A stretch of DNA of 64,000 bases, from the NCBI GenBank assembly GCA_900104855.1, contig FNSS01000001.1, forward strand, positions 6,705,001 through 6,769,000, read 5' to 3'. A program made the position numbers and the translations under genes. Shown here piece by piece: positions 16,941-28,005 of the stretch. This DNA is from Rhizobiales bacterium GAS188 (GTDB lineage Bacteria > Pseudomonadota > Alphaproteobacteria > Rhizobiales > Beijerinckiaceae). The notes beneath the pieces were generated by a model. It was not told where the DNA came from. It searched no databases and saw only the letters and a program-made list of their open reading frames with translations. Each line of letters starts with the position of its first letter. Position 1 is the first letter of the stretch.

Positions 16941-18542
16941 GTGCTGCGGTATTCGAGAGCCAAGATCATCGGCGTGGCGCTGACGGTGGTGCTCGGCCTC
17001 CTGTTCGTGATGCCGAATTTCCTCGCCTCCTCGACGCGCGACGCGTTGAAGAACGGTTTGGGCTTCTTGCCGAGCGGCCTCCTGCCGCATCAGGCGGTCG
17101 TGCTCGGCCTTGATCTGCAGGGCGGCTCGCATGTGCTGCTGCAGGTCGATGCGGCGGCCGTCACCAAGGGCCAGATCGACCAGTTGCGCGACGATGTGCG
17201 CCGTGTGCTGCGCGACCAGAAGGTCGGCCTGCAAGGCGGCATCACGGTCACGGCGCGCGGCGTCGAGCTGCGCGTCCCCGATGCCACCGAGCGGGCCCGC
17301 ATCATCGGCCCGCTCTCCGGCCTCGGCCAGGCCGTCGGGCCGGCCGCCTTCACCGGACCGCGCACCCTCGATGTCACGCAGGGCGATAACGGGTTGATCC
17401 GCATCACCGTCACCGATGCCGGCATCACCGACAAGGTGCGCCGCGCCGTCGAGCAATCGATCGAGGTCATTCGCCGGCGCGTCGACTCGCTCGGCGCCAC
17501 CGAGCCGAATATCCAGCGCGAGGGCAGCGACCGCGTCCTCGTCGAGGTGCCCGGATTGCAGGATCCGCAGCGGCTGAAGGACATCCTTGGCCAGACGGCG
17601 CATCTCGAATTCCGCTTCGAAGCCGAGCCGGGCGCCGCGCCCAGCGATGTCGAGCAGTTTCCCAATCAGGAAACGGGCGCCATGGATACAGTCGAGAAGC
17701 GCGTCATCGTCGACGGCGCCGATCTGATCACGGCGTCAGCCGCCTTCGACCAGCGCACCAATGAGCCGATCGTCGATTTCCGCTTCAATGTGCGTGGCGG
17801 GCAACGCTTCGGCCAGGCGACGGCCGAGAATGTCGGGCGCAACCTGGCCATCGTGCTCGACAAGAAGGTGATCTCGGCACCGCGCGTCAACAGCCCGATC
17901 CCGGGCGGGCAAGGACAAATCTCGGGCCGCTTCACGGTCGAGGCGGCCAACAACCTCGCTATCCTCTTGCGCGCCGGCGCCTTGCCGGCGCCGCTCACGA
18001 TCGTCGAGGAGCGCACCGTCGGTCCCGGTCTCGGCGCCGATTCGATCGCCGCCGGCAGGCTCGCGACCTATGTGGCCTCGGCCTTCGTGGCGCTCTTCAT
18101 GTTCGCGGTCTATGGCGTCTTCGGCTTCTTCGCCAATTTCGCGCTGCTGATCCACGTCATGTTCATCTTCGCGCTGATGTCGGCTTTCGGGGCCACGCTC
18201 ACGCTGCCCGGCATTGCCGGCATCGTCTTGACCATCGGCACGGCGGTCGATTCGAACGTGCTGATCTATGAGCGCATCCGCGAGGAGGTGCATAATGGCC
18301 GTGCGCTCGTCTCGGCGCTTGAGGCCGGGTTCACGCGCGCCTTCGCCACCATCATCGACTCCAACGCCACGATGCTGATCGCCGCCTTCATCCTGTTCCT
18401 CATGGGATCGGGGCCGGTGAAGGGCTTTGCGCTCACCATGGTGTTCGGCGTGCTCACTACGGTGATCACCGCCGTCACCATGACCCGCATGATGATCGGG
18501 CTCTGGTATCGGCTGCGCCGCCCGCAGACATTGCCGTTCTGA
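16941..18542 (+). CDS. secD: Protein translocase subunit SecD
   Basis: 533 residues; uses the proton motive force to pull exported proteins through SecYEG on the periplasmic side. First membrane helix at residues 7-25, then LDLQGGSHVLLQVD (the conserved D1 region), a large periplasmic part, and five C-terminal helices including TLPGIAGIVLTIGTAVDSNV, the family motif with its essential Asp. Start is GTG 16941. secF follows with only a short gap. Confidence 0.96.
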   Translation: MLRYSRAKIIGVALTVVLGLLFVMPNFLASSTRDALKNGLGFLPSGLLPHQAVVLGLDLQGGSHVLLQVDAAAVTKGQIDQLRDDVRRVLRDQKVGLQGGITVTARGVELRVPDATERARIIGPLSGLGQAVGPAAFTGPRTLDVTQGDNGLIRITVTDAGITDKVRRAVEQSIEVIRRRVDSLGATEPNIQREGSDRVLVEVPGLQDPQRLKDILGQTAHLEFRFEAEPGAAPSDVEQFPNQETGAMDTVEKRVIVDGADLITASAAFDQRTNEPIVDFRFNVRGGQRFGQATAENVGRNLAIVLDKKVISAPRVNSPIPGGQGQISGRFTVEAANNLAILLRAGALPAPLTIVEERTVGPGLGADSIAAGRLATYVASAFVALFMFAVYGVFGFFANFALLIHVMFIFALMSAFGATLTLPGIAGIVLTIGTAVDSNVLIYERIREEVHNGRALVSALEAGFTRAFATIIDSNATMLIAAFILFLMGSGPVKGFALTMVFGVLTTVITAVTMTRMMIGLWYRLRRPQTLPF

Positions 18543-18555
18543 GGGAGTGGGCCAG

Positions 18556-19602
18556 GTGAAACTCCTTCGCATCGTTCCAGACGGCACCAAGTTCCGCTTC
18601 GTCCGCTTCCGGCGCGTGAGCTTCCCGTTCTCGGCCATCTGCTCGCTGATCACCGTCGTCCTGTTCCTGACGGTCGGCCTCAATTTCGGCATCGACTTCA
18701 AGGGCGGCACCCTCATTGAGCTACAGGCGAAGACCGGCAAGGCCGATGTCGGGGCGCTGCGCCACACGCTGCAGGGCTTCGTGGTGGGCGAGGTCGAGGC
18801 GCAAGAATTCGGTGGCGGAGAGGGCGTGTCGCTGCGCTATCAGGCTCAGCCGGGCGGCGAGCAGGCCCAGAGCGACGCGGTGAAGAAGGCGCATGAAGCG
18901 CTCGACCCGACCTATGAGTTCCGCCGGGTCGAGACGGTCGGCCCGCGCGTCTCGGGCGAGCTCGTCCAGACAGGCACGATCGGCGTGGTGCTCGCCATCC
19001 TCGCGGTGCTGGTCTATCTGTGGTTCCGCTTCGAGATGCAGTTCGCCATCGGCGCCATTATCGGCACGATGCACGATATCGTCTTGACCATCGGCTTCTT
19101 CCTGATCACCCGCACCGAGTTCAACATGACCTCGATCGCGGCCATCCTGACGATCGTCGGTTATTCCTTGAACGAGACGGTGGTGGTCTTCGACCGCACC
19201 CGCGAGTTGTTGCGCCGCTACCGGCGCATGCCGATGGCCGAGCTCCTGGATCTCTCGGTGAATTCGACCCTGGCGCGCACCTCGATGACGGCAACGACCG
19301 CGGCGCTGTCGCTGCTGGCGCTCGTCGTTTTCGGCGGGCAGGCGATCGAGGATTTCGCCAAGGTCATGCTGTGCGGCGTCATCGTCGCGACCTACTCGGC
19401 GATCTTCATCTCCTCGCCTTCGCTCATCTATCTCGGGGTGCACGGCAAGACGGATGCCGAGCTCGCCGCGGAGGAGAAGGGTGGGGCGGTCACCGCCAGA
19501 GCCGCGGCTCCGAAACCGGCTGCCGCCAAGCCGAGTGCCACCAAGCCGAGTGCCGCCAAGCCGAGTGCCGCTAAGCCGACTGCCGCCAAGCCGGGCCGCT
19601 AG
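18556..19602 (+). CDS. secF: Protein translocase subunit SecF
   Basis: 348 residues; partner of SecD. It begins MKLLRIVPDGTKFRF at GTG 18556, preferred over GTG 18547 because the SD-like GGGAG would otherwise touch the start. Core motifs: NFGIDFKGGTLIE and LTIVGYSLNETVVVFDRTRE. The last 30 residues are a low-complexity tail of AKPSA repeats encoded by a 15-bp tandem array, positioned cytoplasmically after the last helix. The tail is not part of the usual SecF fold. Confidence 0.95.
   Translation: MKLLRIVPDGTKFRFVRFRRVSFPFSAICSLITVVLFLTVGLNFGIDFKGGTLIELQAKTGKADVGALRHTLQGFVVGEVEAQEFGGGEGVSLRYQAQPGGEQAQSDAVKKAHEALDPTYEFRRVETVGPRVSGELVQTGTIGVVLAILAVLVYLWFRFEMQFAIGAIIGTMHDIVLTIGFFLITRTEFNMTSIAAILTIVGYSLNETVVVFDRTRELLRRYRRMPMAELLDLSVNSTLARTSMTATTAALSLLALVVFGGQAIEDFAKVMLCGVIVATYSAIFISSPSLIYLGVHGKTDAELAAEEKGGAVTARAAAPKPAAAKPSATKPSAAKPSAAKPTAAKPGR
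19521..19596 (+). repeat. 15-bp tandem array, 5 copies, encoding the SecF tail
   Basis: Units of the form GCCGCCAAGCCGAGT encode AKPSA-TKPSA-AKPSA-AKPTA-AKPGR directly before the secF stop. All are in frame. Confidence 0.9.
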
Positions 19603-19683
19603 GCAAGTCGTGCCTCGCCGCCCCCGGCCTGCGGGGATGACGGTGTCGAGCGTGCCGAAGCCGTGTCCGTACGGTAGGATCGC

Positions 19684-20073
19684 ATGACTGACGAGGCCCC
19701 GGAGCCCGGCCGTTTCCTCCCCGGGCGTCACCAGATCGACGCCTATGGCAATGGCGGGTTTCGCTTCGGCGGCATGAGCCATCGCGGCTCGATCCTGGCG
19801 CTGCCGTCAGGAATGAGGGCCTGGGCCGTCGAAAGCCTCGCCGATATCGACGTAGCCTCGCTCGCACCCATCCTCGCCGAGGCCGCCGCGATCGAGATGT
19901 TGCTCATCGGGACCGGCGCCGAGCCTGCCTTCATCGAAGAGCCGCTGCGCGCGAAGCTCGTGGGAGCGGGCATCCGCCTCGACGCGATGCAGACGGGAGC
20001 CGCCGCGCGCACCTATAATGTGCTGCTCGCCGAGAATCGGCGTGTCGCCGCGGCGCTGATCGCGGTCAAATAG
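19684..20073 (+). CDS. Mth938-like domain protein (DUF498/DUF598)
   Basis: 129 residues. The pattern IDAYGNGGFRFGGMSHRGSI, MLLIGTGAEPAFI and a final TYNVLLAENRRVAAALIAVK is the Mth938/NDUFAF3-type domain. It regularly follows secF in Hyphomicrobiales, and the human homologue NDUFAF3 helps assemble respiratory complex I. Starts at ATG 19684, 81 bp after secF, probably in the same transcript. Function in bacteria is not established. Confidence 0.85.
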   Translation: MTDEAPEPGRFLPGRHQIDAYGNGGFRFGGMSHRGSILALPSGMRAWAVESLADIDVASLAPILAEAAAIEMLLIGTGAEPAFIEEPLRAKLVGAGIRLDAMQTGAAARTYNVLLAENRRVAAALIAVK

Positions 20074-20196
20074 GAGCTTGTGCCTGCGCGCTGGCCGGGT
20101 CTGGCGCTGCCGCCGGTGGAAAAAATAGCCGCGATGCGATGCCGCGGGGTGCAATGCGGCTCTTGGTGCGCTACATAAAGCGTTCTAGAAACGTTC

Positions 20197-23190
<2,994 letters not shown>

Positions 23191-24112
23191 CGGCGCCTTG
23201 CGGCGGCGACAGTGCAGCTGCCGCAACGGCAGCGGGCGCGGCCATCGGCGCAGCAATGATGATGGGCAGCATAATTCGACAATTCGACATGCGACCGCTC
23301 TCATCGGATCGTATATTTAAGTATAGATGATGGCGATTTCTGGTGATGCAGCTTCGGTGGGCGTCGAGGGCCAAGGCCGGTAAATGACCTCGCCGGCCGC
23401 CATCGCGCAGCCGGCCTTATCGGATCCAACACTGCCGCAATCGATATCGGCCACGGCCCAACAGCGGGCCTTGGGCGCGTCACAACCGTCCACTTCCGTT
23501 GACGACCGGTCCGGTGAAGGCATCACGCCAGGGGCCGGGGCGCTTATCGGCATCCGCCATTCGCCGGTATCCTCGACACCGCGATACATGGCGAATTGGC
23601 GCGGCTCCGGCTCATAGTCGTCCGCGAACGCTGCGTGGCCGCCTTGCAGCCGATGTCGTGATTCGGTTTGCGCGGTGCGCAGTAAGCCGCGCGGCTCCTT
23701 CTATCGGCTCCTGGCGGGCCAGACATCATTGCGGCGCAAGGCGAGCGAGGTCACGAATTCGCGACCAGCGCTTCTGTGGCGTGCATGCCGGCCGGGCACC
23801 CGATGAAGGGCTTTGCCGTGGAAATTTCCGCAAAAGAGCGGCTGTCATCTTGAACGAGCTTCGAGCCCTCCCGCGAGGCGCAAAAATTTACCTTGAGTTG
23901 GAGATAACATTGCGCGGCGGCTCGCCTCCTACCGGCTCGGCTAGAGGCGCCCCGCATCTCGAATCTCGATAGCCAGCCAATTCGGCACAATTGTTTGCGA
24001 ACCGGGACCAAATTACACTCTTGTGACCGAGCGGTATCTGTGCGTTAAATTAAAATGATTTAAGGATGCGTCGAATTGAGTGGTTGGGGGGCCAATCAGG
24101 GAGGGGTCTCTG
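23191..24112. other. 922-bp accessory-looking intergenic region
   Basis: Region between uvrA and the PAS-HTH gene. The first half has strongly GC-biased codon positions in the reverse-strand frame at 23317-23589, listed separately. A plus-strand frame just after uvrA (about 23205-23328) encodes an Ala/Gly-rich peptide with no start. The last 150 bp become AT-rich (about 24040-24070), suggesting the promoter of the PAS-HTH gene. I find no mobile element. Confidence 0.45.
23317..23589 (-). CDS. Doubtful small hypothetical protein
   Basis: 90 codons with ATG at 23589 (MYRGVEDTGEWRMP) and coding-like GC bias. The frame continues open upstream to a TAG at 23701-23703 with sensible codons (ADDYEPEPRQFAMYRG), but there is no earlier start and no ribosome binding site. 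This could be a real short protein, or the 3' part of a gene that lost its 5' end. No family recognised. A plus-strand frame overlaps it and is less convincing. Confidence 0.3.
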   Translation of the reverse strand: MYRGVEDTGEWRMPISAPAPGVMPSPDRSSTEVDGCDAPKARCWAVADIDCGSVGSDKAGCAMAAGEVIYRPWPSTPTEAASPEIAIIYT

Positions 24113-25165
24113 ATGCTGGTTCTGTTCGACGGCGATAGCGGAGCGATCGACACGCTGCGCTTCGTGGAAGAGAGGTTGGGCATAGGCCTCTCGGTCCTCG
24201 ACATCGACCCGCGCACAGGCGACTGGTCACGCGGCCTCTATTCCCGCCCGATGAAATGGTCGGCAGGCGCCTACAGGCTTCTCGGCCTGGAGCCTGGCAG
24301 CGTCGAGGCGAGTTTTTCGCTGCTCGACAGTCTCACACACCCCGAGGATCGCAGGGCTCCGAGCGAGCTCGAAGCGTCGTTACGGACCGGTGAGCCTCGC
24401 GAGCGGGAATTTCGGGTCATCCAGGCGACGGGCATCATGCGCTGGCTTCAGGTCCGCAGCGAGCTTTTGCGCGACGAGCAAGGTGTCCCGATCAGGAAGA
24501 TCGCCGTGTGGACGGATGTCTCAGCCCGCAACGAGGCGAGGGACGCGCTGTCCGAGTATCAGCAGCGCTTCCAGGGGCTGGTGCGGGTCAGCAACCACCC
24601 GGTCTGGATCACGCGGGCCGATGGCGGCGTCATCGATATCTTCGGCTGGCAGGAGGTCACTGGGCAATCACTCGGCGAAGCGTTAGGCCTCGGCTGGCTC
24701 GAGACCATCCATCCCGACGACCGCGACGTGACATTGAATGCCTGGACGGATGCGATCGCGCGGTCGGCGTTGTTCGAGGTCGAACATCGCATCCGCACCA
24801 AGGAAGGGGGATATCGCTGGTTCAGGTCGCGATCATCTGCCCCATGCAAAGCGCAGGGCACGGTCTTTGCGCGAGTCGGCGTTTCCCTCGACATTCACGA
24901 CGAGAAGATGTGGCCGAAGCGCTCCGACGAGGCATTGCTGACCGGAGCCCAGATCCGAGCCGCGCGCGGCATCCTCAATTGGTCGGTGCGTGACCTCGCC
25001 GAGGCCACTGCGATCTCGCCCTCGACGATCAGGCGCCTGGAGGAGACGGATGGCGTCTCGCACGTCCCGAAAGAAAGCGCCTTGGAGATCAAGAACTCGC
25101 TCCGCAGCGCCGGCATCGAATTCCTGTTCCCGCCGAGCGGCAAGCCGGGCGTAAGCCCCAATTGA
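24113..25165 (+). CDS. PAS-PAS-HTH protein (sensory transcription regulator)
   Basis: 350 residues. PAS domain 1 spans about 25-140: YSRPMKWSAGAYRLLGLEPG, HPEDR, and the PAC-like REREFRVIQ...MRWLQVRSELL. PAS domain 2 spans about 150-265: WITRADGGVIDIFGWQEVTG, HPDDRD, YRWFRSRS. A C-terminal XRE-type helix-turn-helix (about 278-320) contains AARGILNWSVRDLAEATAIS followed by TIRRLEE. There is no histidine kinase, receiver or cyclase domain. ATG 24113 is preferred over GTG 24080 because GAGGGG lies 7 bp before it. It stands alone, preceded by an AT-rich promoter-like stretch. The ligand and targets are unknown. Confidence 0.85.
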   Translation: MLVLFDGDSGAIDTLRFVEERLGIGLSVLDIDPRTGDWSRGLYSRPMKWSAGAYRLLGLEPGSVEASFSLLDSLTHPEDRRAPSELEASLRTGEPREREFRVIQATGIMRWLQVRSELLRDEQGVPIRKIAVWTDVSARNEARDALSEYQQRFQGLVRVSNHPVWITRADGGVIDIFGWQEVTGQSLGEALGLGWLETIHPDDRDVTLNAWTDAIARSALFEVEHRIRTKEGGYRWFRSRSSAPCKAQGTVFARVGVSLDIHDEKMWPKRSDEALLTGAQIRAARGILNWSVRDLAEATAISPSTIRRLEETDGVSHVPKESALEIKNSLRSAGIEFLFPPSGKPGVSPN

Positions 25166-25385
25166 GGCCTTGGATCGGAAGGTCCAAGACAGCCAAAAAT
25201 TGTGTCTATGCCTGGGTGGCGGCCAATTCTTGCGATCCGGGGCTCGGAAAAGCCGGAAAGGGCGCAAGTTTTGTGGCCCCAAATTTGCGGATCAGCAATC
25301 GTCCACAAAATATGATTAAGATTGTGTTAATGCTCTGGTATCTACACTTGGCAGGCGAGCAAATCGGTCGTTGAGGATGAGAATC

Positions 25386-25658
25386 ATGCAACAAGTTCAC
25401 AGAAGAATACCAGAATTTACTGAACAGTGTGAACATTTTTTTGAGATCGGCCCGAAAACCTCTAGCTCGGATGCTGCCGTGGATCGAACGCGGATCGCGC
25501 GCAACAAGGATGAGATCGAGCAGGCCGCTGCCTATGTGGCGGATCTTTCGGCCGATCTCGCCAAGATCGCCAGAGGCCATTCGCTCGGCATGCTCGGCGA
25601 CATTCTCGACCTCGCCCATATGGAGGCGAAGCGGTCGATGAAGCTTGCGCGCCGCTGA
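25386..25658 (+). CDS. Small helical conserved hypothetical protein
   Basis: 90 residues. The second half (NKDEIEQAAAYVADLSADLAK...LGMLGDILDLAHMEAKRSMK) is predicted all-helical. It resembles a group of short proteins common in Bradyrhizobium and relatives that have no assigned function. ATG 25386 is preferred because GAGG lies 9 bp before it; ATG 25377 and TTG 25371 are also in frame but overlap the Shine-Dalgarno. The upstream 80 bp are AT-rich and probably hold a promoter. Confidence 0.65.
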   Translation: MQQVHRRIPEFTEQCEHFFEIGPKTSSSDAAVDRTRIARNKDEIEQAAAYVADLSADLAKIARGHSLGMLGDILDLAHMEAKRSMKLARR

Positions 25659-26110
25659 TCGAGACGGGCCGGGGGATCATAACCAAGACCGCCGGGCATA
25701 CCGTTCTGCCCGGCCTCTGAAACTGGTCATTCCCGGGTGATCGCAGCGGGCGCGCTGACCGTAACGGCCGACCTCGCTTTGTGCGACGCCCTCCATCACT
25801 GAGATTGCCTGCCATCCTGGCCCGGCGGCTGAACGCTGCGACGAAGCGGCGGCTCAAGCCCGGGCGTCTCGCATCCGATGCAATTTCATCCACACCTGCC
25901 TGGCGGCCCAAGATGGACGAGACCGCCATGGCGGCGGTCAGTGCCGGAATGAGCGATGCGCGCGTCTGGCGAATCGGTGATCGGCGCGGCTGAGCAGGCC
26001 AAGCCGACGGGTGGCGCTGCCCGGCGCAGCGGAAATATGGTAATGAGCGGCCACACGAAACCCCACCGGCGCCGCGCCGCGGGTCATCGAGCGAGGACGA
26101 CGAGCCGATC
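25659..26110. other. 452-bp gap with one stem-loop
   Basis: GCCGGGCA (25691-25698) and TGCCCGGC (25707-25714) form an 8-bp stem shortly after the preceding gene. It could end its transcript but lacks a T-run. The remaining sequence has only antisense-like frames on both strands, and nothing is recognised. Confidence 0.45.
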
Positions 26111-26659
26111 ATGCCTATGTCACATGCGACAATCACGACCGTTGCCGGAAGCCGCTATCTGCAGCAGCTCTGCAAGCATTGGAGCCATAAATTCGAGGTC
26201 GAGTTCACGCCTGAACGCGGTCGCGTCCCCTTTGACGCCGAGCGTGTCTGCACCCTCGAGGCACGCCCGGAGAATTTGATATTGCGGGTCGAAGCGGCCG
26301 ACGAAGCCGCGCTCTTGCGCCTGGAGGGCGTGGTGATCGAGCATCTCAAGCGCTTCGCCTTCCGCGAGGGTCTCGGAGAGGTGCAATGGCCTGAGCCGCG
26401 GCGATCGCGGGGGGCGGCCGCAATAGCGAGACGCGATCCGTGCGATGGCCTATCCGCGCCACAAGGCCCATTGCCGTCGCCATTGGGGGAGCTCGGCCGG
26501 CGGGTTGAAGGGATCGTAGCCGCGCCTTTCGGTCCGGGCGAGATAGGGCTCGACCAGAGCGATGGGCAGGAAGGCGGGCTTGACCCTTTCCGGCAGGCTC
26601 GCAAGGGCGAGGCGCGCGGCGGCGAGGTGGCGCCGCGCTTCGGAGCGCCAATCGGCTAA
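26111..26659 (+). CDS. DUF2218 protein with antisense-derived C-terminal extension
   Basis: 182 residues. Residues 1-95 match DUF2218: ATITTVAGSRYLQQLCKHWS, PFDAERVCTLEA, ending HLKRFAFREGLGEVQWPEP. Family members normally stop here at about 95-100 residues. The frame then continues for about 85 codons as the antisense of the convergent NDUFAF6-like gene (overlap 26450-26659), giving a low-complexity charged tail. Either the normal stop was lost or translation really ends further on. Function of DUF2218 is unknown. ATG 26117 is an alternative start. Confidence 0.7.
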   Translation: MPMSHATITTVAGSRYLQQLCKHWSHKFEVEFTPERGRVPFDAERVCTLEARPENLILRVEAADEAALLRLEGVVIEHLKRFAFREGLGEVQWPEPRRSRGAAAIARRDPCDGLSAPQGPLPSPLGELGRRVEGIVAAPFGPGEIGLDQSDGQEGGLDPFRQARKGEARGGEVAPRFGAPIG

Positions 26660-27406
26660 AGCGGCGAGCAAAGCCGGCGTCGCCTGCCCACCGATCGCGT
26701 CCTCGCGTGACAATCCATGCCGGCCCAAGATATCGCCCGGAAGATAGAGCTGGCCCCGCGCCGCATGACGCGCGAAGGCGCCGATCAGCCCGGCGAAGGC
26801 ATAGGCAAGGCCGGCCTCGTCGGCCGCTTGGTCCAGGAGCCGGTCCTCTGCGCCAAGAGGTTGCTCTTCGCCGAGAGGTTCCTCTTTGCAACGAGAAGGA
26901 GAGAGGTGGGCCCGCGCCGTCGCGCGGTTCAGCATGAAGGCGACCAGCCGGAACAGAATGGACGAGGTGTCTCTGCAATAGCCGCTCAGCGTCGCGAGGT
27001 CCGGCATCGGGTCGTCGTAGAGGTCGAAGCCGCGCGCCTCGATCAGCGCGCCGAGAGCCTGGTGCGGAAGATCATGGCGCGCAATGGTGTCGATGAGCGC
27101 CGCCGCGACCGGATTGGCGAGCGCTTCACCGCGGGCCTGGCCTTCAAGTGCTTGGCCTTCAAGAGCTTGGCCTTCAAGAGCTTGGCCTTCGAGCGTGTCG
27201 CGCCACCATTGATGGCGCAACTCGCCCGGCATCGGCTCGCTGACGATATCGCGCACCCGCGCGATCTCGAAGGAAAAGGCGTGCAGCGCATGCGCATGGG
27301 GCCGGATGGCTGCCGGGATGAAGAGATCGGCCAGATAGCGATCCTTGTCATGATCGCGCAACGCCTCCTGGCAATACGCATAGGCGCCTTCGAGCGACGA
27401 GGTCAT
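26450..27406 (-). CDS. Squalene/phytoene synthase-fold protein, NDUFAF6-like
   Basis: 318 residues with the all-helical trans-isoprenyl synthase fold: YCQEALRDHDKDRYLADLF, HALHAFSFEIARVRD, HQWWRDTLEG, RGQLYLPGDIL. The aspartate-rich pairs needed for prenyl condensation are largely missing: RVRDIVSE stands in place of the first, and GLIGAFARHAARGQLYLP replaces the second. This points to the NDUFAF6 group, which assists complex I assembly, rather than a carotenoid or hopanoid enzyme. ATG 27406 is taken over TTG 27412. A LEGQA x4 array interrupts the protein near residue 75, and the start codon itself lies in a 17-bp tandem array. Confidence 0.78.
   Translation of the reverse strand: MTSSLEGAYAYCQEALRDHDKDRYLADLFIPAAIRPHAHALHAFSFEIARVRDIVSEPMPGELRHQWWRDTLEGQALEGQALEGQALEGQARGEALANPVAAALIDTIARHDLPHQALGALIEARGFDLYDDPMPDLATLSGYCRDTSSILFRLVAFMLNRATARAHLSPSRCKEEPLGEEQPLGAEDRLLDQAADEAGLAYAFAGLIGAFARHAARGQLYLPGDILGRHGLSREDAIGGQATPALLAALADWRSEARRHLAAARLALASLPERVKPAFLPIALVEPYLARTERRGYDPFNPPAELPQWRRQWALWRG
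27136..27194 (-). repeat. 15-bp tandem array, 4 copies, in the NDUFAF6-like gene
   Basis: Reverse-strand units CTTGAAGGCCAAGCT encode LEGQA four times, inserted after the WWRDT motif. All are in frame. Confidence 0.9.
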
Positions 27407-27449
27407 GGGCAAGGCGAGATCATGGGCAAGGCGAGGTCATGGGCAAGAT
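27399..27449 (-). repeat. 17-bp tandem array (3 copies) each carrying an ATG
   Basis: On the reverse strand ATGACCTCGCCTTGCCC is repeated with spacing 17, placing ATGs in all three frames. Only the last (27406) opens the NDUFAF6-like frame. Confidence 0.85.
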
Positions 27450-27475
27450 GAGACGTTCCGCAAGAGAGGCGACGC

Positions 27476-27865
27476 TCATGCGCTGCGTTGATCGAATTCC
27501 CGTTGTGCCACGTCGATATCCTGGAGATGCCGTTCGACCCAGCGGTCGAGCGTGGTGATCGGCTCGCTGAGTGAGCGGCCGAGCGCGGTGAGCGAATATT
27601 CGACGCGCGGAGGCACTTCGGGGAAAGCGCGCCGCGCCACGAAACCGTTGCGCTCGAGCCGCCGCAGCGTCTGGATGAGCATCTTGTCGGAGATGCCGCC
27701 GATCTGGCGGCGTAATTGCGCCGTGCGAGCCGGGCCATTGGCCAGCATATGCACGAGCAGCAGGGCCCATTTTTCGGCGAGCACCTCAAGAACCGCACGT
27801 GCCGGACAGGCCTTGTCGAAGACATTGCCCTGGCAGGCTTGTTGGGAGCCGACAATCTCATCCAT
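27476..27865 (-). CDS. HxlR-family transcriptional regulator
   Basis: 129 residues. Winged-helix of the HxlR type: CPARAVLEVLAEKWALLLVH, GGISDKMLIQTLRRLERNGF, PPRVEYSLTALGRSL. The conserved Cys before the first helix (ACPARAV) is the residue used for redox or quinone sensing in several family members; a second Cys sits seven residues before it. ATG 27865 (MDEIVGS) is chosen; upstream open sequence is unrelated. It is divergent from the GST gene 140 bp away, so it probably controls that gene and itself. Confidence 0.88.
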   Translation of the reverse strand: MDEIVGSQQACQGNVFDKACPARAVLEVLAEKWALLLVHMLANGPARTAQLRRQIGGISDKMLIQTLRRLERNGFVARRAFPEVPPRVEYSLTALGRSLSEPITTLDRWVERHLQDIDVAQREFDQRSA

Positions 27866-28005
27866 GGCCCAAAACTTACCAGAAGGTTGGTACTTGTCTA
27901 GCAGAAAGCGATATGCGATGCCTCCTGCGTGCGGCGACAGGACGAGCCAATGACATGCCGAGAGGCTCGTCGCACCGGATCGCCGCCTGCTCAGGGAGAT
28001 CACCG

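Noticed and set aside
26450-27406. Carotenoid or hopanoid biosynthesis gene
   Set aside because: The Asp-rich motifs for prenyl diphosphate condensation are not preserved and no terpenoid genes are near; NDUFAF6-like fits better.
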